Under the pieces are notes generated by a model that saw nothing but the letters and a program-made list of their open reading frames with translations, did no database searches and was not told the origin of the DNA. Source: Paracidovorax valerianellae (GTDB lineage: Bacteria > Pseudomonadota > Gammaproteobacteria > Burkholderiales > Burkholderiaceae_C). Taken from it: DNA of 64,000 nt. Positions 50,187-60,700 of this stretch are shown here, piece after piece. Location of the stretch: assembly GCF_900102625.1 (NCBI RefSeq), contig NZ_FMZC01000012.1, forward strand, positions 123,878-187,877, written 5' to 3'. The position numbers and the translations under genes were made by a program. How positions within the stretch are numbered: position 1 is the first letter of the stretch; each line of letters opens with the position of its first letter.

Positions 50187-50580
50187 TGACGCGCTACGGC
50201 ACGGACGACGCCTGGGAGGCGCCAGGGGGCAGTTTTTTTCACGCGCGTGGCGGATGGGCAGATCGGCACCGACCCGCGCATCACCAAATACACCTCAGCC
50301 ACCGACAAGACCGTGCAGGGCACCGTCACCGTGCGCAACTACCGGGCGGGGCCTTCGGCCTGACCCTGCCGGAAGTGGCGGACAAGCCCTAGGCGGCAGG
50401 GGGCCGACACGTCGCTGACCGTGCTGGCTGCGCAGCCGAGCGACCCGCGCGGGCAGCGCGGGCAGCGCGGGCAGCGCGGGCAGCGCGGGCAGTGGACGGC
50501 AGCACGCCGCGCATATCCGCATCGTTCGGGGCACTGGATTATTGTGTGTCTGCAGAAAATGATATTAGCTGGAGTGTGTT
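50187..50580 (+). pseudogene. Decayed RTX stub (end of a lost effector)
   Basis: The DNA matches the conserved stub at 53905-54245 (RYGxDDAWE through the SATDKxVQGTVxVRNY part). The reading frame is broken by an extra T in a run of seven near 50236, by a base loss at GCGGGGCC, and by a TAG where the intact gene has CAG. A 9-bp tandem repeat sits near its end. Its 3' part still ends in the same NDIxW...ATGA junction with the next gene. Only the tail remains; the effector head is gone. Confidence 0.85.
50451..50495. repeat. 9-bp tandem repeat GGGCAGCGC, five units
   Basis: Four perfect and one imperfect copy of GGGCAGCGC in a row. The intact paralogous stub has none of these here (CCTACGCCGCGC). 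This looks like slippage expansion inside the dead stub. Confidence 0.85.
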
Positions 50581-51087
50581 ATGAGCGGTTTGATATTGCT
50601 AGTGATTTTTGGGATATGGGGTTGCGTCTGCCTATGGCTAGCAAAGCGTCTGGGCAATTTAGTACCTCACCCGGCTCGGCGTAGCGCTGTGAAGATTGGA
50701 GTCTTCGTTCTACTAATGGCTTCTCCATTTGTGGATGAGGTACTTGGAAAGTACCAATTCGAGGCGCTGTGCAATGCAAATGGCATTGAGAGCGCAGATG
50801 TGTCCAAAGCGCAAGGTAAACGAGTGGCACTTGAAGTCGGGATAGGCCGGCCGTTGGATGGAACGATCATGCCCGGCACTGTAGAAGACTGATTTTACAA
50901 AGACGTGAAGAGTAATGAAATTGTTATTAAACACAAAGCTTATTTCGCCTTTGGTGGATGGCTTATGCGTTACTCGCCCGTGAGCATGGGGTCACGTCAT
51001 CCCATGTTTTTTTCAAGAGGTTGTCCCATGGATTACATAAATCGAAATTCCATTTTTTTAAAAAATAATATTACTTTGGTTAATTAA
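50581..51087 (+). pseudogene. Small two-helix membrane protein gene with in-frame TGA (dead immunity-like paralog)
   Basis: The 168-codon frame is homologous from end to end to the intact 166-residue protein at 54246-54746. The first 103 codons (LILLVIFGIWGCVCLWLAKR, IGVFVLLMASPFVDEVLGKY) are followed by an in-frame TGA at 50890-50892. The same frame continues (FYKDVKSNEIVIKHKAYF) to a TAA at 51085. The intact relative reads RKLQFRFLDVATGKVVV there, so the TGA is probably a mutated sense codon. The start overlaps the dead RTX stub by ATGA, as in the intact pair. The 103-residue product might still be made. Confidence 0.8.
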
Positions 51088-51117
51088 GGTTGTTATGAAA
51101 AAATATCAGGTGTGTTT

Positions 51118-51447
51118 TTACTAGTGCAGTATTTGCTTATGAGCTATGCGCGCTAAATTCAAATTTCATTAATGGACTGACTGGGGCGGCCTTGAAAATC
51201 TTGTTGAATTTAAAGACCGGATGACTCCTGCCCTCGCCAAATACATGGGCATAACTTCACAGTAGTCACTCACATCGAAACTGATCAACAGCCAGTTCGG
51301 TGCCGCACGGTGTGGGACGTGGACGGCGCGGGCACGCTCGAATTCGACGGCGTGGCGATGCCGCTAGCGACCGTCAAGCGCTACGGTACGGACGACGCCT
51401 GGGAGGACACCAGCGGGCAGTTTTTGTTCACGCGCGTGACGAATGCA
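51118..51447 (+). pseudogene. Decayed RTX lipase: N-terminal fragment joined to a piece of the RTX stub
   Basis: Bases about 51118-51290 align with the start of the intact lipase gene at 54774 (for example AFxALNSN and KDRMTPALA, then TVVTHIET) but are scattered over frames with several stops. At about 51305 the sequence jumps to the stub ([38 protein letters not shown]), losing the whole middle of the gene, and ends at about 51447 against a palindromic element. It shows that a lipase cassette once lay directly behind the dead immunity-like gene, in the same order as the intact one. Confidence 0.8.
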
Positions 51448-51476
51448 TCGATTGCTATTAAAAATATAGCGATGCA
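51444..51476. repeat. Palindrome at the broken end of the RTX stub
   Basis: TGCATC (51444) pairs with GATGCA (51471), and GCTAT (51454) with ATAGC (51466), around an AAAAAT-type loop. It carries the GCTAT...ATAGC core of the dispersed palindromes seen elsewhere. It sits exactly where the homology to the RTX stub stops. From here to 51651 I see no gene, only an ATGGG/CCCAT hairpin near 51570. Confidence 0.65.
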
Positions 51477-51651
51477 CCCTAGAACTTATTGCCCTGGAGG
51501 CCGATTTGGCATCAAACCGTTTTGTGCAGCGAAAACCAAACAGCGAATCAAGCGCGTCAAGATGGGATCGTTGCCCATGCGTAATCCGTCGTCCCATTCA
51601 CATACACAACCAGATAATGAATTTTGCTCAATAATTAAAGTAGGAGTTTTT

Positions 51652-52368
51652 ATGAAAAAAATAAGTGAAAAATTGAAAATGCGATGGTTGGTGATTTTCT
51701 TGGGGATTTTTATTTGTACAGCTTGCGGGCCAAGTGACGCACAAATGAAGGATTATCTTGAAAAAAAGAGGGTGGAATGTTTGGATAAATTTTGCCAGGG
51801 AGATCAGCCCCCGCAACGCGACGCTTCTCGGGAGATTTTGCAAAAGCTTAATGGTCAATGGTTTATAGGACCGAAAGACTATTATTCTGGTTTTGGGGCT
51901 GCGGTTTTTTATTGGCCAGACAACGCGCCTGCTTTTTCTTCCGATAAAAAGAAAAAAGATAACGAGGTCGCATTTTACGAGACTGCTATTGAGGTTTTTC
52001 TTCATTCTAAAACAGGGGGCGCTGTAATGGCCAATCGATATCAATTATTGGTCGATGCTGAAAAACAAGGTCGATTAATAAGTAAAGGCAGTCCGAGGGC
52101 CGGTCTTGAGGTTTGGAAGGTGCGCGATGCCATTCAGGGCATGCCCCCCGCCGTGTGGTATGTGGCGAGTCAGTTGAAAGACAACGAAGGTTTTCCTCCC
52201 GTATTGGGTTGCGATGATCAGAATCCCCAATTTGACCGTTGCACGATGGCCTTCACTTGGCAGTCGGGCGTAGCCGTTGATATGCGATTTCGAGCGAAGC
52301 ATGGCCCTGACTGGCCTGAGATTTATCAAGAAATGATGCGAGTCCTCAACTTATTGAAGAAAGCGTAA
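51652..52368 (+). CDS. Lipoprotein paired with RTX effector (putative immunity protein)
   Basis: A 238-residue predicted lipoprotein. The signal peptide (KMRWLVIFLGIFICTAC) ends in a lipobox, with the lipidated cysteine at residue 25. The rest is a mixed alpha/beta soluble domain with further cysteines (ECLDKFCQGD; LGCDD...RCTMAF). I recognise no family. TAGGAG lies five bases before the ATG. The open frame runs on upstream into the dead stub, but that part is not native. The stop is three bases before the RTX gene at 52372, so the two are translated together. Position, location and AT-rich DNA fit an immunity protein that shields the periplasm; this is inference. Confidence 0.75.
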   Translation: MKKISEKLKMRWLVIFLGIFICTACGPSDAQMKDYLEKKRVECLDKFCQGDQPPQRDASREILQKLNGQWFIGPKDYYSGFGAAVFYWPDNAPAFSSDKKKKDNEVAFYETAIEVFLHSKTGGAVMANRYQLLVDAEKQGRLISKGSPRAGLEVWKVRDAIQGMPPAVWYVASQLKDNEGFPPVLGCDDQNPQFDRCTMAFTWQSGVAVDMRFRAKHGPDWPEIYQEMMRVLNLLKKA

Positions 52369-52371
52369 GCC

Positions 52372-54249
52372 GTGGCAATAACACTTACCTCCGCCGAAAT
52401 TCAATCGCTGGCAAACAAAGAAGTACAAGCGCAGTCCGGCCAACTCGAATATTGGAAAATATATCAATGGTTAGGTGATCTATTGCAAGAAAAAGGTATT
52501 GATGCTACGGATTCAACCTTGCTTTGGTTGCGTGGCGCCACTGAAGCCAATGCAGGAAGAGGTGCAATGGCCTCATTGATTCGGATTTACACGGAAACCC
52601 AATATCAGCTGCGTTATGGCACATCCATTCCGCTTGGAAAGATGCAGGAGGCATCTAATGCAGTCGCGCAAAATTTATTCGACGATCTTTTGGGGAGGAA
52701 TGAACCGCGTTGGCCTGCCGGACAAATTCCAGATATTGCTCGTATTGGCGAAGCCGATGCCACAGCGGTGGGGCGTATATTATTTAACGTAGATCTGGCA
52801 GATACTGGCGCTGCTTTGCAGCAAAACTCTGCTTGGTCTGGAACCCTTCTTTTCAGCCTCCTTCGCAGTGACCAAACAAATCGTTTGAGCTCCACAGGAA
52901 CGCTTGGAAAAATCGACACCTTGAACGACTGGCGAGACGTTCTTTATTCCTATAACGCATATGCCGCTGGGTTCAAAGCGGCGCAGTCGACCCTTTTTTT
53001 GGAAAGTGCGGCGCAGGCCAAGGTCGATGAAACGGTTTTTGGAGCGACCACTTGGGGATATTTAAAAACACCCGAATCAGTATTGAGTTTGAAAGATGCC
53101 GTTATTTTGGGGACGGATAATCCAGTCCTCAAAAAAGCTTTCACGGTCATTGGAGATGTGGGTCCGCACAAATTCCTGGACATGCTGATGGGCGCAGTGC
53201 AGGGAAAGAACCTGATCGGCACGACCAAGACCGATGCCCAGTTCACCGCCAATGCGCGCAACTTCCTGGGCGCTTTGACCCCCACGCAGTTGCAATCGCT
53301 CAAGGCCGAACTGCTGCCGCAGTCCGCCAGTGCCCTGGCCGGCAAGGCGATGGCCAACACGCCGGAAGGCGCCAGCGCCCGTGCGGCACTGGCCGCCCTG
53401 AGCATGGTGTCGGTGCAGGTGAGCCCGGAGGTGGCGGCGCGGGTGGCGCTGTACGACCCGGCCACCGGCACGGGCCAGCTCAGCGAATCGTGGATCGCCG
53501 ACCGGGCCGCGTTCACCACGCGCTACTACGAGCAGCAGCAGCGCGGGGGCGGCATCCTGCAGGGCACCCAGAACGTCGCGTACATCGACATGGGCAATGG
53601 CGGCGGTACCCCGGCAGTGCAGGTGCTGGTGGGGGCAGGCCCGAATAACGGCCAGCGCACGCAGTATGTGTTCGGCGGCAGCGGCGATGACCAAATCAAC
53701 GGTCAGGGCTTCGCCGACCACCTGTACGGCGGCGCCGGCGCCGACACGCTGGACGGCAAGGGCGGCGGCGACTACCTGGAAGGCGGCGCGGGCAAGGACG
53801 TGTACCGCTTCAACGGCCTGTTCGGTGCCGACACGGTGTGGGACGCGGACGGTGCGGGCACGCTGGAATTCGACGGCGTGGCCATGCCGCTGGCGACCGT
53901 CAAGCGCTACGGCGCGGACGACGCCTGGGAGGACACAAGCGGGCAGTTCTTGTTCACGCGCGTGGCGAATGGCCAGGGCGGCACCGACCTGCGCATCACC
54001 AAATACGCCTCGGCCACCGACAAGAGCGTGCAGGGCACGGTCAACGTGCGCAACTATTGGGCGGGGGCCTTCGGCCTCACCCTGGCGGAAGCGGCCGACA
54101 AACCGCAGGCCGCAGGCGGCACCGACAGCTCGCTGGTGGTGCTGGCCGCGCAGCCAGACGACCCTACGCCGCGCATATCCGAATCCACCGGGGCGCTGGA
54201 TTATGGTGCGTCTGCAGTAAATGATATTAATTGGAGGATTGCGGTATGA
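52372..54249 (+). CDS. RTX effector with unknown N-terminal domain and short RTX stub
   Basis: A 625-residue protein from a GTG start. Residues 1 to about 380 form a mostly helical domain that I do not recognise (for example LEYWKIYQWLGDLLQEKG, LLRSDQTNRLS). A linker (WIADRAAFTTRYYEQQQ, about 385-415) resembles [17 protein letters not shown] in the big lipase. Three RTX units follow ([26 protein letters not shown]), then the conserved stub. The protein ends just after the stub (NDINWRIAV) and lacks the T1SS tail seen in the big lipase, which reads on from the same point. DNA is AT-rich to about 53160, then GC-rich. The stop overlaps the next ATG (ATGA). Confidence 0.85.
   Translation: MAITLTSAEIQSLANKEVQAQSGQLEYWKIYQWLGDLLQEKGIDATDSTLLWLRGATEANAGRGAMASLIRIYTETQYQLRYGTSIPLGKMQEASNAVAQNLFDDLLGRNEPRWPAGQIPDIARIGEADATAVGRILFNVDLADTGAALQQNSAWSGTLLFSLLRSDQTNRLSSTGTLGKIDTLNDWRDVLYSYNAYAAGFKAAQSTLFLESAAQAKVDETVFGATTWGYLKTPESVLSLKDAVILGTDNPVLKKAFTVIGDVGPHKFLDMLMGAVQGKNLIGTTKTDAQFTANARNFLGALTPTQLQSLKAELLPQSASALAGKAMANTPEGASARAALAALSMVSVQVSPEVAARVALYDPATGTGQLSESWIADRAAFTTRYYEQQQRGGGILQGTQNVAYIDMGNGGGTPAVQVLVGAGPNNGQRTQYVFGGSGDDQINGQGFADHLYGGAGADTLDGKGGGDYLEGGAGKDVYRFNGLFGADTVWDADGAGTLEFDGVAMPLATVKRYGADDAWEDTSGQFLFTRVANGQGGTDLRITKYASATDKSVQGTVNVRNYWAGAFGLTLAEAADKPQAAGGTDSSLVVLAAQPDDPTPRISESTGALDYGASAVNDINWRIAV
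53707..54083 (+). repeat. Conserved RTX stub, copy in the 625-residue effector
   Basis: About 377 bases, from GGCTTCGCCGACCACCTGTA to the FGLTL codons, nearly identical by eye to 56274-56651 with only scattered base changes. Partial, broken copies lie at 50187-50370 and 51305-51447. The encoded unit starts [20 protein letters not shown] and ends in VRNYxAGxFGLTL. Confidence 0.9.
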
Positions 54250-54746
54250 GTGCTTTGATGTTTCTGGTGCTGATGGTGCTTTGGGTATTTATTCTCAAAT
54301 GGGTTGTTGAAAAAATCGCTAACAAGTTGCCAAACCGACCATGGCGTCTTTGGGGTAAATGGCTCATTTTTATCTTATTAGTGCCATTGCCTTTGATCGA
54401 TGAGATTGTGGGAGGTTGGCAGTTTAAGCAATTGTGTAAGGCCAATGTGGTGACTGTAAATAAAGAATTTCCACGAGGGCAGCAGGTATATGAAGTAGTC
54501 ACGCCTTCAGTACAAGTGGAAGGGACATTGGTCAAGATCAGGAAATTGCAATTCCGTTTTTTAGACGTCGCTACAGGAAAGGTTGTAGTCAGTTTCGATC
54601 AATTTCATGCTGAAGGTGGACGACTATTCCCTGGGTTTGACTCAGGTCACGCACCACTTACATTCAAGGGTGAGTGTCACCCCAACGGGGTTTTTGATAA
54701 GAAATTTATTGAAACCCTTGGTTTTGTTGAATTAAAAAAGCCTTAA
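54246..54746 (+). CDS. Two-helix membrane protein paired with RTX lipase (putative immunity protein)
   Basis: A 166-residue protein. Two membrane helices (about 4-21, LMFLVLMVLWVFILKWVV, and about 38-53, WLIFILLVPLPLIDEI) are followed by a soluble domain of about 110 residues with two cysteines (QLCKAN, GECHPNG). No known family. The ATG overlaps the stop of the upstream RTX gene (ATGA), and the gene ends 27 bases before the big lipase, so either partner is possible by position. The dead paralog at 50581 keeps the same neighbours. I favour the lipase as partner, since in the other cassettes the small gene precedes its effector. DNA is AT-rich. Confidence 0.75.
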   Translation: MSALMFLVLMVLWVFILKWVVEKIANKLPNRPWRLWGKWLIFILLVPLPLIDEIVGGWQFKQLCKANVVTVNKEFPRGQQVYEVVTPSVQVEGTLVKIRKLQFRFLDVATGKVVVSFDQFHAEGGRLFPGFDSGHAPLTFKGECHPNGVFDKKFIETLGFVELKKP

Positions 54747-54773
54747 TCAAAAATAGTTAAAGTTGAAAATAAT

Positions 54774-57700
54774 ATGCCTGAAATTAAAAATGCTTACATA
54801 AATGCACTATTAGCTGATGCTTCATATGTGGGTGAACTAAATTCAAATACCAATTTAAGTGGCGCGCTCAGAGATCGTATGACCCCCGCGCTCGCCGAGA
54901 GCGTCAGCAAAAACTTCAGCGTTGTCACCCAAATCGAATCCGGCCTGAGCAGTTTTGATGCGACCGTCTGGCGAGCGAACAATGAAGATGGCACTCCGAA
55001 CCCCAGCGGCAAGGTTTATGTTTCCATGCGGGGTACGCAACAAATCACGGACTTTCTGATCGATGGCGACTTGGCTCTGACCGGAAATGCCCGGGGCCAA
55101 GTCACTGACATGGTCAATTGGTGGCTTCAAATTTCAACGCCGGCGGGACAAAACGCTATTCAAATTCAGGCTCTGGGTTCGCTGTATTCAATGGCGCCCT
55201 CCGTTCCAGGACAAGGCTTGGTCACCGCATCTCACCTGACCACTGGCATCGAGGTGAACGGCCATAGCCTGGGTGGATATCTCGCAGCCGCTTTCACCCG
55301 CTTATTTGCAAAACAAGCCAATGTGTTGCACACCAGTACCTTCAACAGTGCAGGTTTTGCACCTGGCAGCGAAGCTGTATTTACCGATCTGCAAAACCTC
55401 ATTGGTGCCAACTCCGGTCTTGGGCGTTTTCCCAATGGCATGGAACAAAGCAATTACTTTGCCGCCAATGGCCTGAACGTCACAACCAATAGCTTTTACT
55501 TCAATCAGCAAGGCCAGCGCACAGACGTCTTCAACGAAGAAGGCACAGGTTTTCCCAACCACTACATGTACAAGCTCACCGACGCGTTGGCCCTGGGTGC
55601 CGCGTTGGAAAAATTGGACCCGACATTTACCATTTCCGATCTCAATGCCCTGCTCAAAGCGGGCGACAACAAAATGCAGGGTTCCATAGAGGGCGTGCTC
55701 GACAGCCTCCGCCGCGCCCTGGCCGGCCCCAGTGTGGAACGACTGCCCGTTGGTGATGTGAGCAACAGCGCCGCTTCGCGGGCGACCTACCACGCCACGC
55801 TGGCCGACCTACAGGACAACCCCATTTTCAAAGACCTAGCCGGCCAACTTCGCATCAAGCCAGCTAGCCAGGGCTTGGCAACTTTGGCGCGCAACGATTT
55901 CGGGGCGTTGGTCGCTTTGCAAGACCTGTCGCCTCTCTACATTGGTGGCACCACGGCAAGCGCAAATGACGAATTGGCTGCCCTCTGGCAGAGCGGTCGC
56001 GCTGCCGACTATGCGGGTTGGCAGGCAGACCGGACGGCAAGCACCCCCCCCGCCACTTTTTCCGATAACTGGCTCGCTGACCGCACGGCGTTGCTCATGG
56101 TGGTCATGCAGCGCAATCAGACCGATGCGGCGGGTATCCTGCCCGGATCGCGCAACCTGCATTACATCGATGTGCAGAGCGGTACAGACATCCTGGTCGG
56201 TGCAGGCGCCACCGACGAGCAGCGTGTGCAGTACCTGTTTGGCGGAAACAATCCGGATCTGCTTGAAGGCAAAGGCTTCGCCGACCACCTGTACGGCGGA
56301 GCCGGCGCCGACACGCTGGACGGTAAGGGCGGTGCCGACTATCTGGAAGGCGGCGCGGGCAAGGACGTGTACCGCTTCAACGGCCTGTTCGGTGCCGACA
56401 CCGTGTGGGATGTGGACGGCGCGGGCACGCTCGAATTCGATGGCGTGGCGATGCCCCTGGCCACTGTCAAGCGCTACGGCTCGGACGACGCCTGGGAGGA
56501 CGCCAGCGGGCAGTTCCTGTTCACGCGGGTGGCGAATGGGCAGGGGGGCACCGATCTGCGCATCACCAAATACACCTCGGCCACCGACAAGAGCGTGCAG
56601 GGCACGGTCACCGTGCGCAACTACCGGGCGGGTGTCTTCGGGCTGACGCTGGGCCAGGAGCAGGAGGTCGTGCCCGTGCTGGGTGGTGCAAAGACTTCGC
56701 TGGTGGTGCGGGCTGGGAACTCGAGCGACCCGACGATTGCCGCAGCGGCCGATGTGCCACGGCTGTATGAATCGGCAGCGTCGCTCCAATACGAAGGCAC
56801 CGACGATGTGGCCAAGTGGGTGTATGCCAACGACTCCGACGGAGGACAGATCGTGCAGACCGGGGCGGGCAACGACCGCATCTTCGTGGGGCGTGTCTAT
56901 GAATCGACGGTACAACCGGGAGCGGAGAACTGGGCGCCCCGGCCGAATGAGGACGAAGACCACGTGTTCTCGGGCGCCGGCGACGACGTGGTCCTGACCG
57001 GTTACGGCAGCGACGTGATCGAGGGCGGAGACGGCAACGACTATCTGTTCTCCGCAGAGGTGGGCGAGTATTCCGTCGTGCACGGGGGCGGCTCGTTCGA
57101 CGCTGTGGCTGGCATGGTGTCGCAGAACCACGATGCGGACGATGCGGGCAGCTCCGACTTCGTGGACGGCGGCGCGGGCAACGACACCATCCGCGCGGGC
57201 ATGGGCGGCGACGTGCTGTTCGGCGGCAGCGGCAACGACACCATCAGCGGCATGGAGGGGGACGACCTGCTGATGGGGGGCGAGGGCGTGGACATCCTGT
57301 ACGGCGATGGCGTGTACACGCAGGACGGCGCAATGTGGGGTGAAATAATCCAGGGCTACACGTTCCGGGGCAACGACACCCTCATGGGCGAGGCGGGCAA
57401 CGACTTTCTGCTGGGCGGCGTGGGCGAAGACCAGCTCTACGGGGGCGAGGGGGACGATCAACTCTTCGGCGATACCAACAGCTATGTCTTGGCCGGTGTA
57501 GAAAACCTGCTGTGGATTCCCGGACAGTTCCATGCCGCGGACTTTCTGGACGGGGGCGACGGCAACGACTTCCTGCTGGGTGGTGGCTCTGCGGACGTGC
57601 TGCTGGGCGGGCGTGGCGATGACACGATCTATGGCGACCAGTACAGCGGCGACCGCAACGCGGCCTTGTATGCCATCGATGCTCAGTACCACGGCAACGA

Positions 57701-60700
57701 CCTGATCGACGGCGGTGAGGGCGAAGACACGATCTTTGCGGATGGGGGCGACGACACGGTGGAGGGCGGGGCAGGCAATGACCAACTGAGCGGTGGCGAC
57801 GGCAACGACATCCTGGTGGGCGGCATCGGCTTCGACAGGCTGGACGGCGGCCTAGGCAATGACGTGTACCGTTTCGCGGCCGGCGATTTCGAAGGGACCC
57901 ACGAAACCATCGTGGATGCTGGCGGTGTGGACCGCATCGAATTCATGTCCGGCCTGTCGGCCAGCGATCTGACGGTGCGCCGCTCCGGCGACCTGCTGGC
58001 CGTGACGTTTGCCGGGCAGGGCGGAGTGGCTCTGCAGGGCGGCGCCAGCACCATCGAATCCCTGGCGTTTTCCGACGGGACGGTGATGACCTCTGCAGAC
58101 CTTCTGGCCGCCGCAGTGAAGACCACGGCCGGCGACGATGAACTGCAGACGGTCGTGGCCGGCTCCAGGGTGGACGGCGGGGGCGGCAACGACAAGCTGA
58201 ATGGCGACGAGTGGGCGGATGTGCTGCTGGGAGGGACGGGCAGCGATGTGCTGCGCGGCGGTGGTGGCGACGATGTGCTGGATGGCGGGGCGGGAGACGA
58301 TCAGGTGCATGCCGGCGTCACGGGAGCGGCCGTGCTGATCGGTGGCGCAGGGCGCGACTTTCTCTACGGCTATGAAAGCGACACCACGTACCGCTTCGGC
58401 GTGGGTAGCGGCCAGGACTACATCCAGGACAGCGGCGGAATCGACACGATCGAGTTGGGAACAGGCGTCACGCCGGCCGACGTGACCCTCCGAAACAGCG
58501 ACCGGCGATTGACGCTGGATTTGTCCAGCGGCGAATCCCTGGTGGTGGCCAACATGTTCAACGCCGAAGGGAATCTGCGGCAGGGCGATGCCATCGAGTT
58601 CATCCGTTTCGCGGATGGCACCGTATGGAATCAGGCGCAGATCATGGCCCGGGCGCTGTTGCCGACGGCAGGGGCCGATGCGATGTGGGCCTTTGCCGGA
58701 GACGATGTCGTCCGCGGCGGAGAGGGCAACGACACGATCTACGGCAACGATGGCAACGACACCCTCAGGGGCGACGCTGGCGATGATCGACTGGACGGCG
58801 GTAATGGCAACGACCAGATCATCGGCGGCGCGGGCCGGGACGAAATGGCCGGCGGCGCAGGAAACGATGTCTACGTCTTCGCGCCGGGCGATGACGCGGC
58901 CAGCGAAACGGGCGAATTCAGTTGGGTGGAGGACCGAAACGGCAGCAATACGGTGCGACTGACGGGCGGCACGCTGGCGGACATGCAACTGAACTGGAGC
59001 GATGCCGACGGCCGGTGGATACTGCGTTACTCGACCACCGACACGGTCCGGTTGAATGGCGACTTTCGCATCGAGTTCGGGGGGCAAATTTACGCCATGG
59101 CGGATTTCGCTCAGGCGATTGCCGCATCCAACCGGGCGCCGGTGATTGCGCACGCGATTGCGGTTCAGAACGCAGCAGAAGATTCTGCTTGGTCATTCAC
59201 CGTGCCTGCAGATACCTTTTCCGATCCGGACGGCTCCGCGATGACCTGGAGCGCAAGGGCAGGGAATGGCGGGCCATTGCCTTCCTGGATGCGCTTCGAC
59301 GCGGCCACCCGCACGTTCAGCGGTACGCCGACAGGAGACGACAGCGGCGTGCGGACCTTGCAGGTGGTCGTCAAAGATCCTGCAGGCGCGTCTGCCCAGA
59401 TCGATTTCGAGTTGAGGATCGCCGCGGTGAACGATGCGCCGGTGCCCAACGGCACCTTGGCGTCTCAGACCTTCAAGCAGGGCGCCAGCTGGGAGTACTG
59501 GTTGCCTGCCGGTATGTTCGCCGAGGAGGACGAGGGGGACATGCTCACGTTCTCCGCAACGCTGGCCGATGGCAGTGCTCTACCTGCCTGGCTGACTTTC
59601 GACCCTGCCCAGGAAGTCTTTCGCACCACGGGCATCAGCGCGGCAGTGGGCACCGTGAGCATCTTGCTCACTGCAACCGACACAGCCGGGGCGCAAGCAT
59701 CCCATCGGTTCGCATTGACGGTGCAGTCGGGCACCATCACAGGAACAGCGGGCAACGATACGTTGACCGGTACCAGCGGCAACGACATCTTCGATGGCGG
59801 GGCCGGCGCAGACACCATGACGGGGCTGAGCGGAGACGACACCTACACCGTAGACAACGCCTCCGACAAAGTGGTGGAAGGCGCCAATGCCGGTACCGAC
59901 ACGGTGCTTTCCAGCGTGACTTATGCCTTGGCAGCGAATGTGGAAAAGCTGACGTTGACCGGCACCGCGGCCATCAACGGCACCGGCAACGCCCTCAACA
60001 ACACGCTGACCGGTAACAGCGGGGCCAACCGGCTGGACGGCGGCGCAGGCGCGGACGCGATGACCGGCGGTGCCGGCAACAACGTGTACGTCGTGGACAA
60101 CGCGGGCGATACGGTAACTGAGGCCGCCAACGGCGGGACCGATGCCGTGGAGTCTTCCATCACCCATGCCTTGGCAGCCAATGTGGAGAACCTGACGTTG
60201 ACCGGCACGGCCGCCATCAACGGCACCGGTAACGCCCTCAACAACACGCTGACCGGCAACAGTGGGGCCAACCGGCTGGATGGAGCTGCAGGGGCGGACG
60301 CGATGACCGGCGGCGCCGGCAACGACGTGTACGTGGTGGACAACGCAGGCGATACGGTGACCGAGGCCGCCAACGGCGGGACCGATGTTGTGGAGTCGTC
60401 GATTACTCACACCTTGGCAGCCAATGTGGAAAACCTCACGCTCACCGGGTCGGCAGTGCTCAACGGCACGGGCAACGCGCTGAACAACCGGCTGCTGGGC
60501 AATGCAGGCGCCAACACGCTGACCGGCGGCGCGGGCGCGGATTATCTGGACGGTGCGGCTGGCGCCGACACGCTGATCGGCGGCATTGGCAACGACACCT
60601 ACTGGTTGGGCAGAGGCTACGGGTTCGACACGATCCAGGAGAACGACACCACCAGCGGCAATCAGGACATCGCGAAGTTCGGGGGCGACATCTCTTCGCG

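Noticed and set aside
50451..50495. Possible CRISPR or iteron array.
   Set aside because: Units are 9 bp without spacers and lie in a decayed coding region; they are simple tandem repeats.
51310..52368. One continuous 352-codon frame joining RTX stub sequence to the lipoprotein.
   Set aside because: The first part is a fragment of the dead stub. A good ribosome site, an ATG and a lipoprotein signal start at 51652, so I call only that part.
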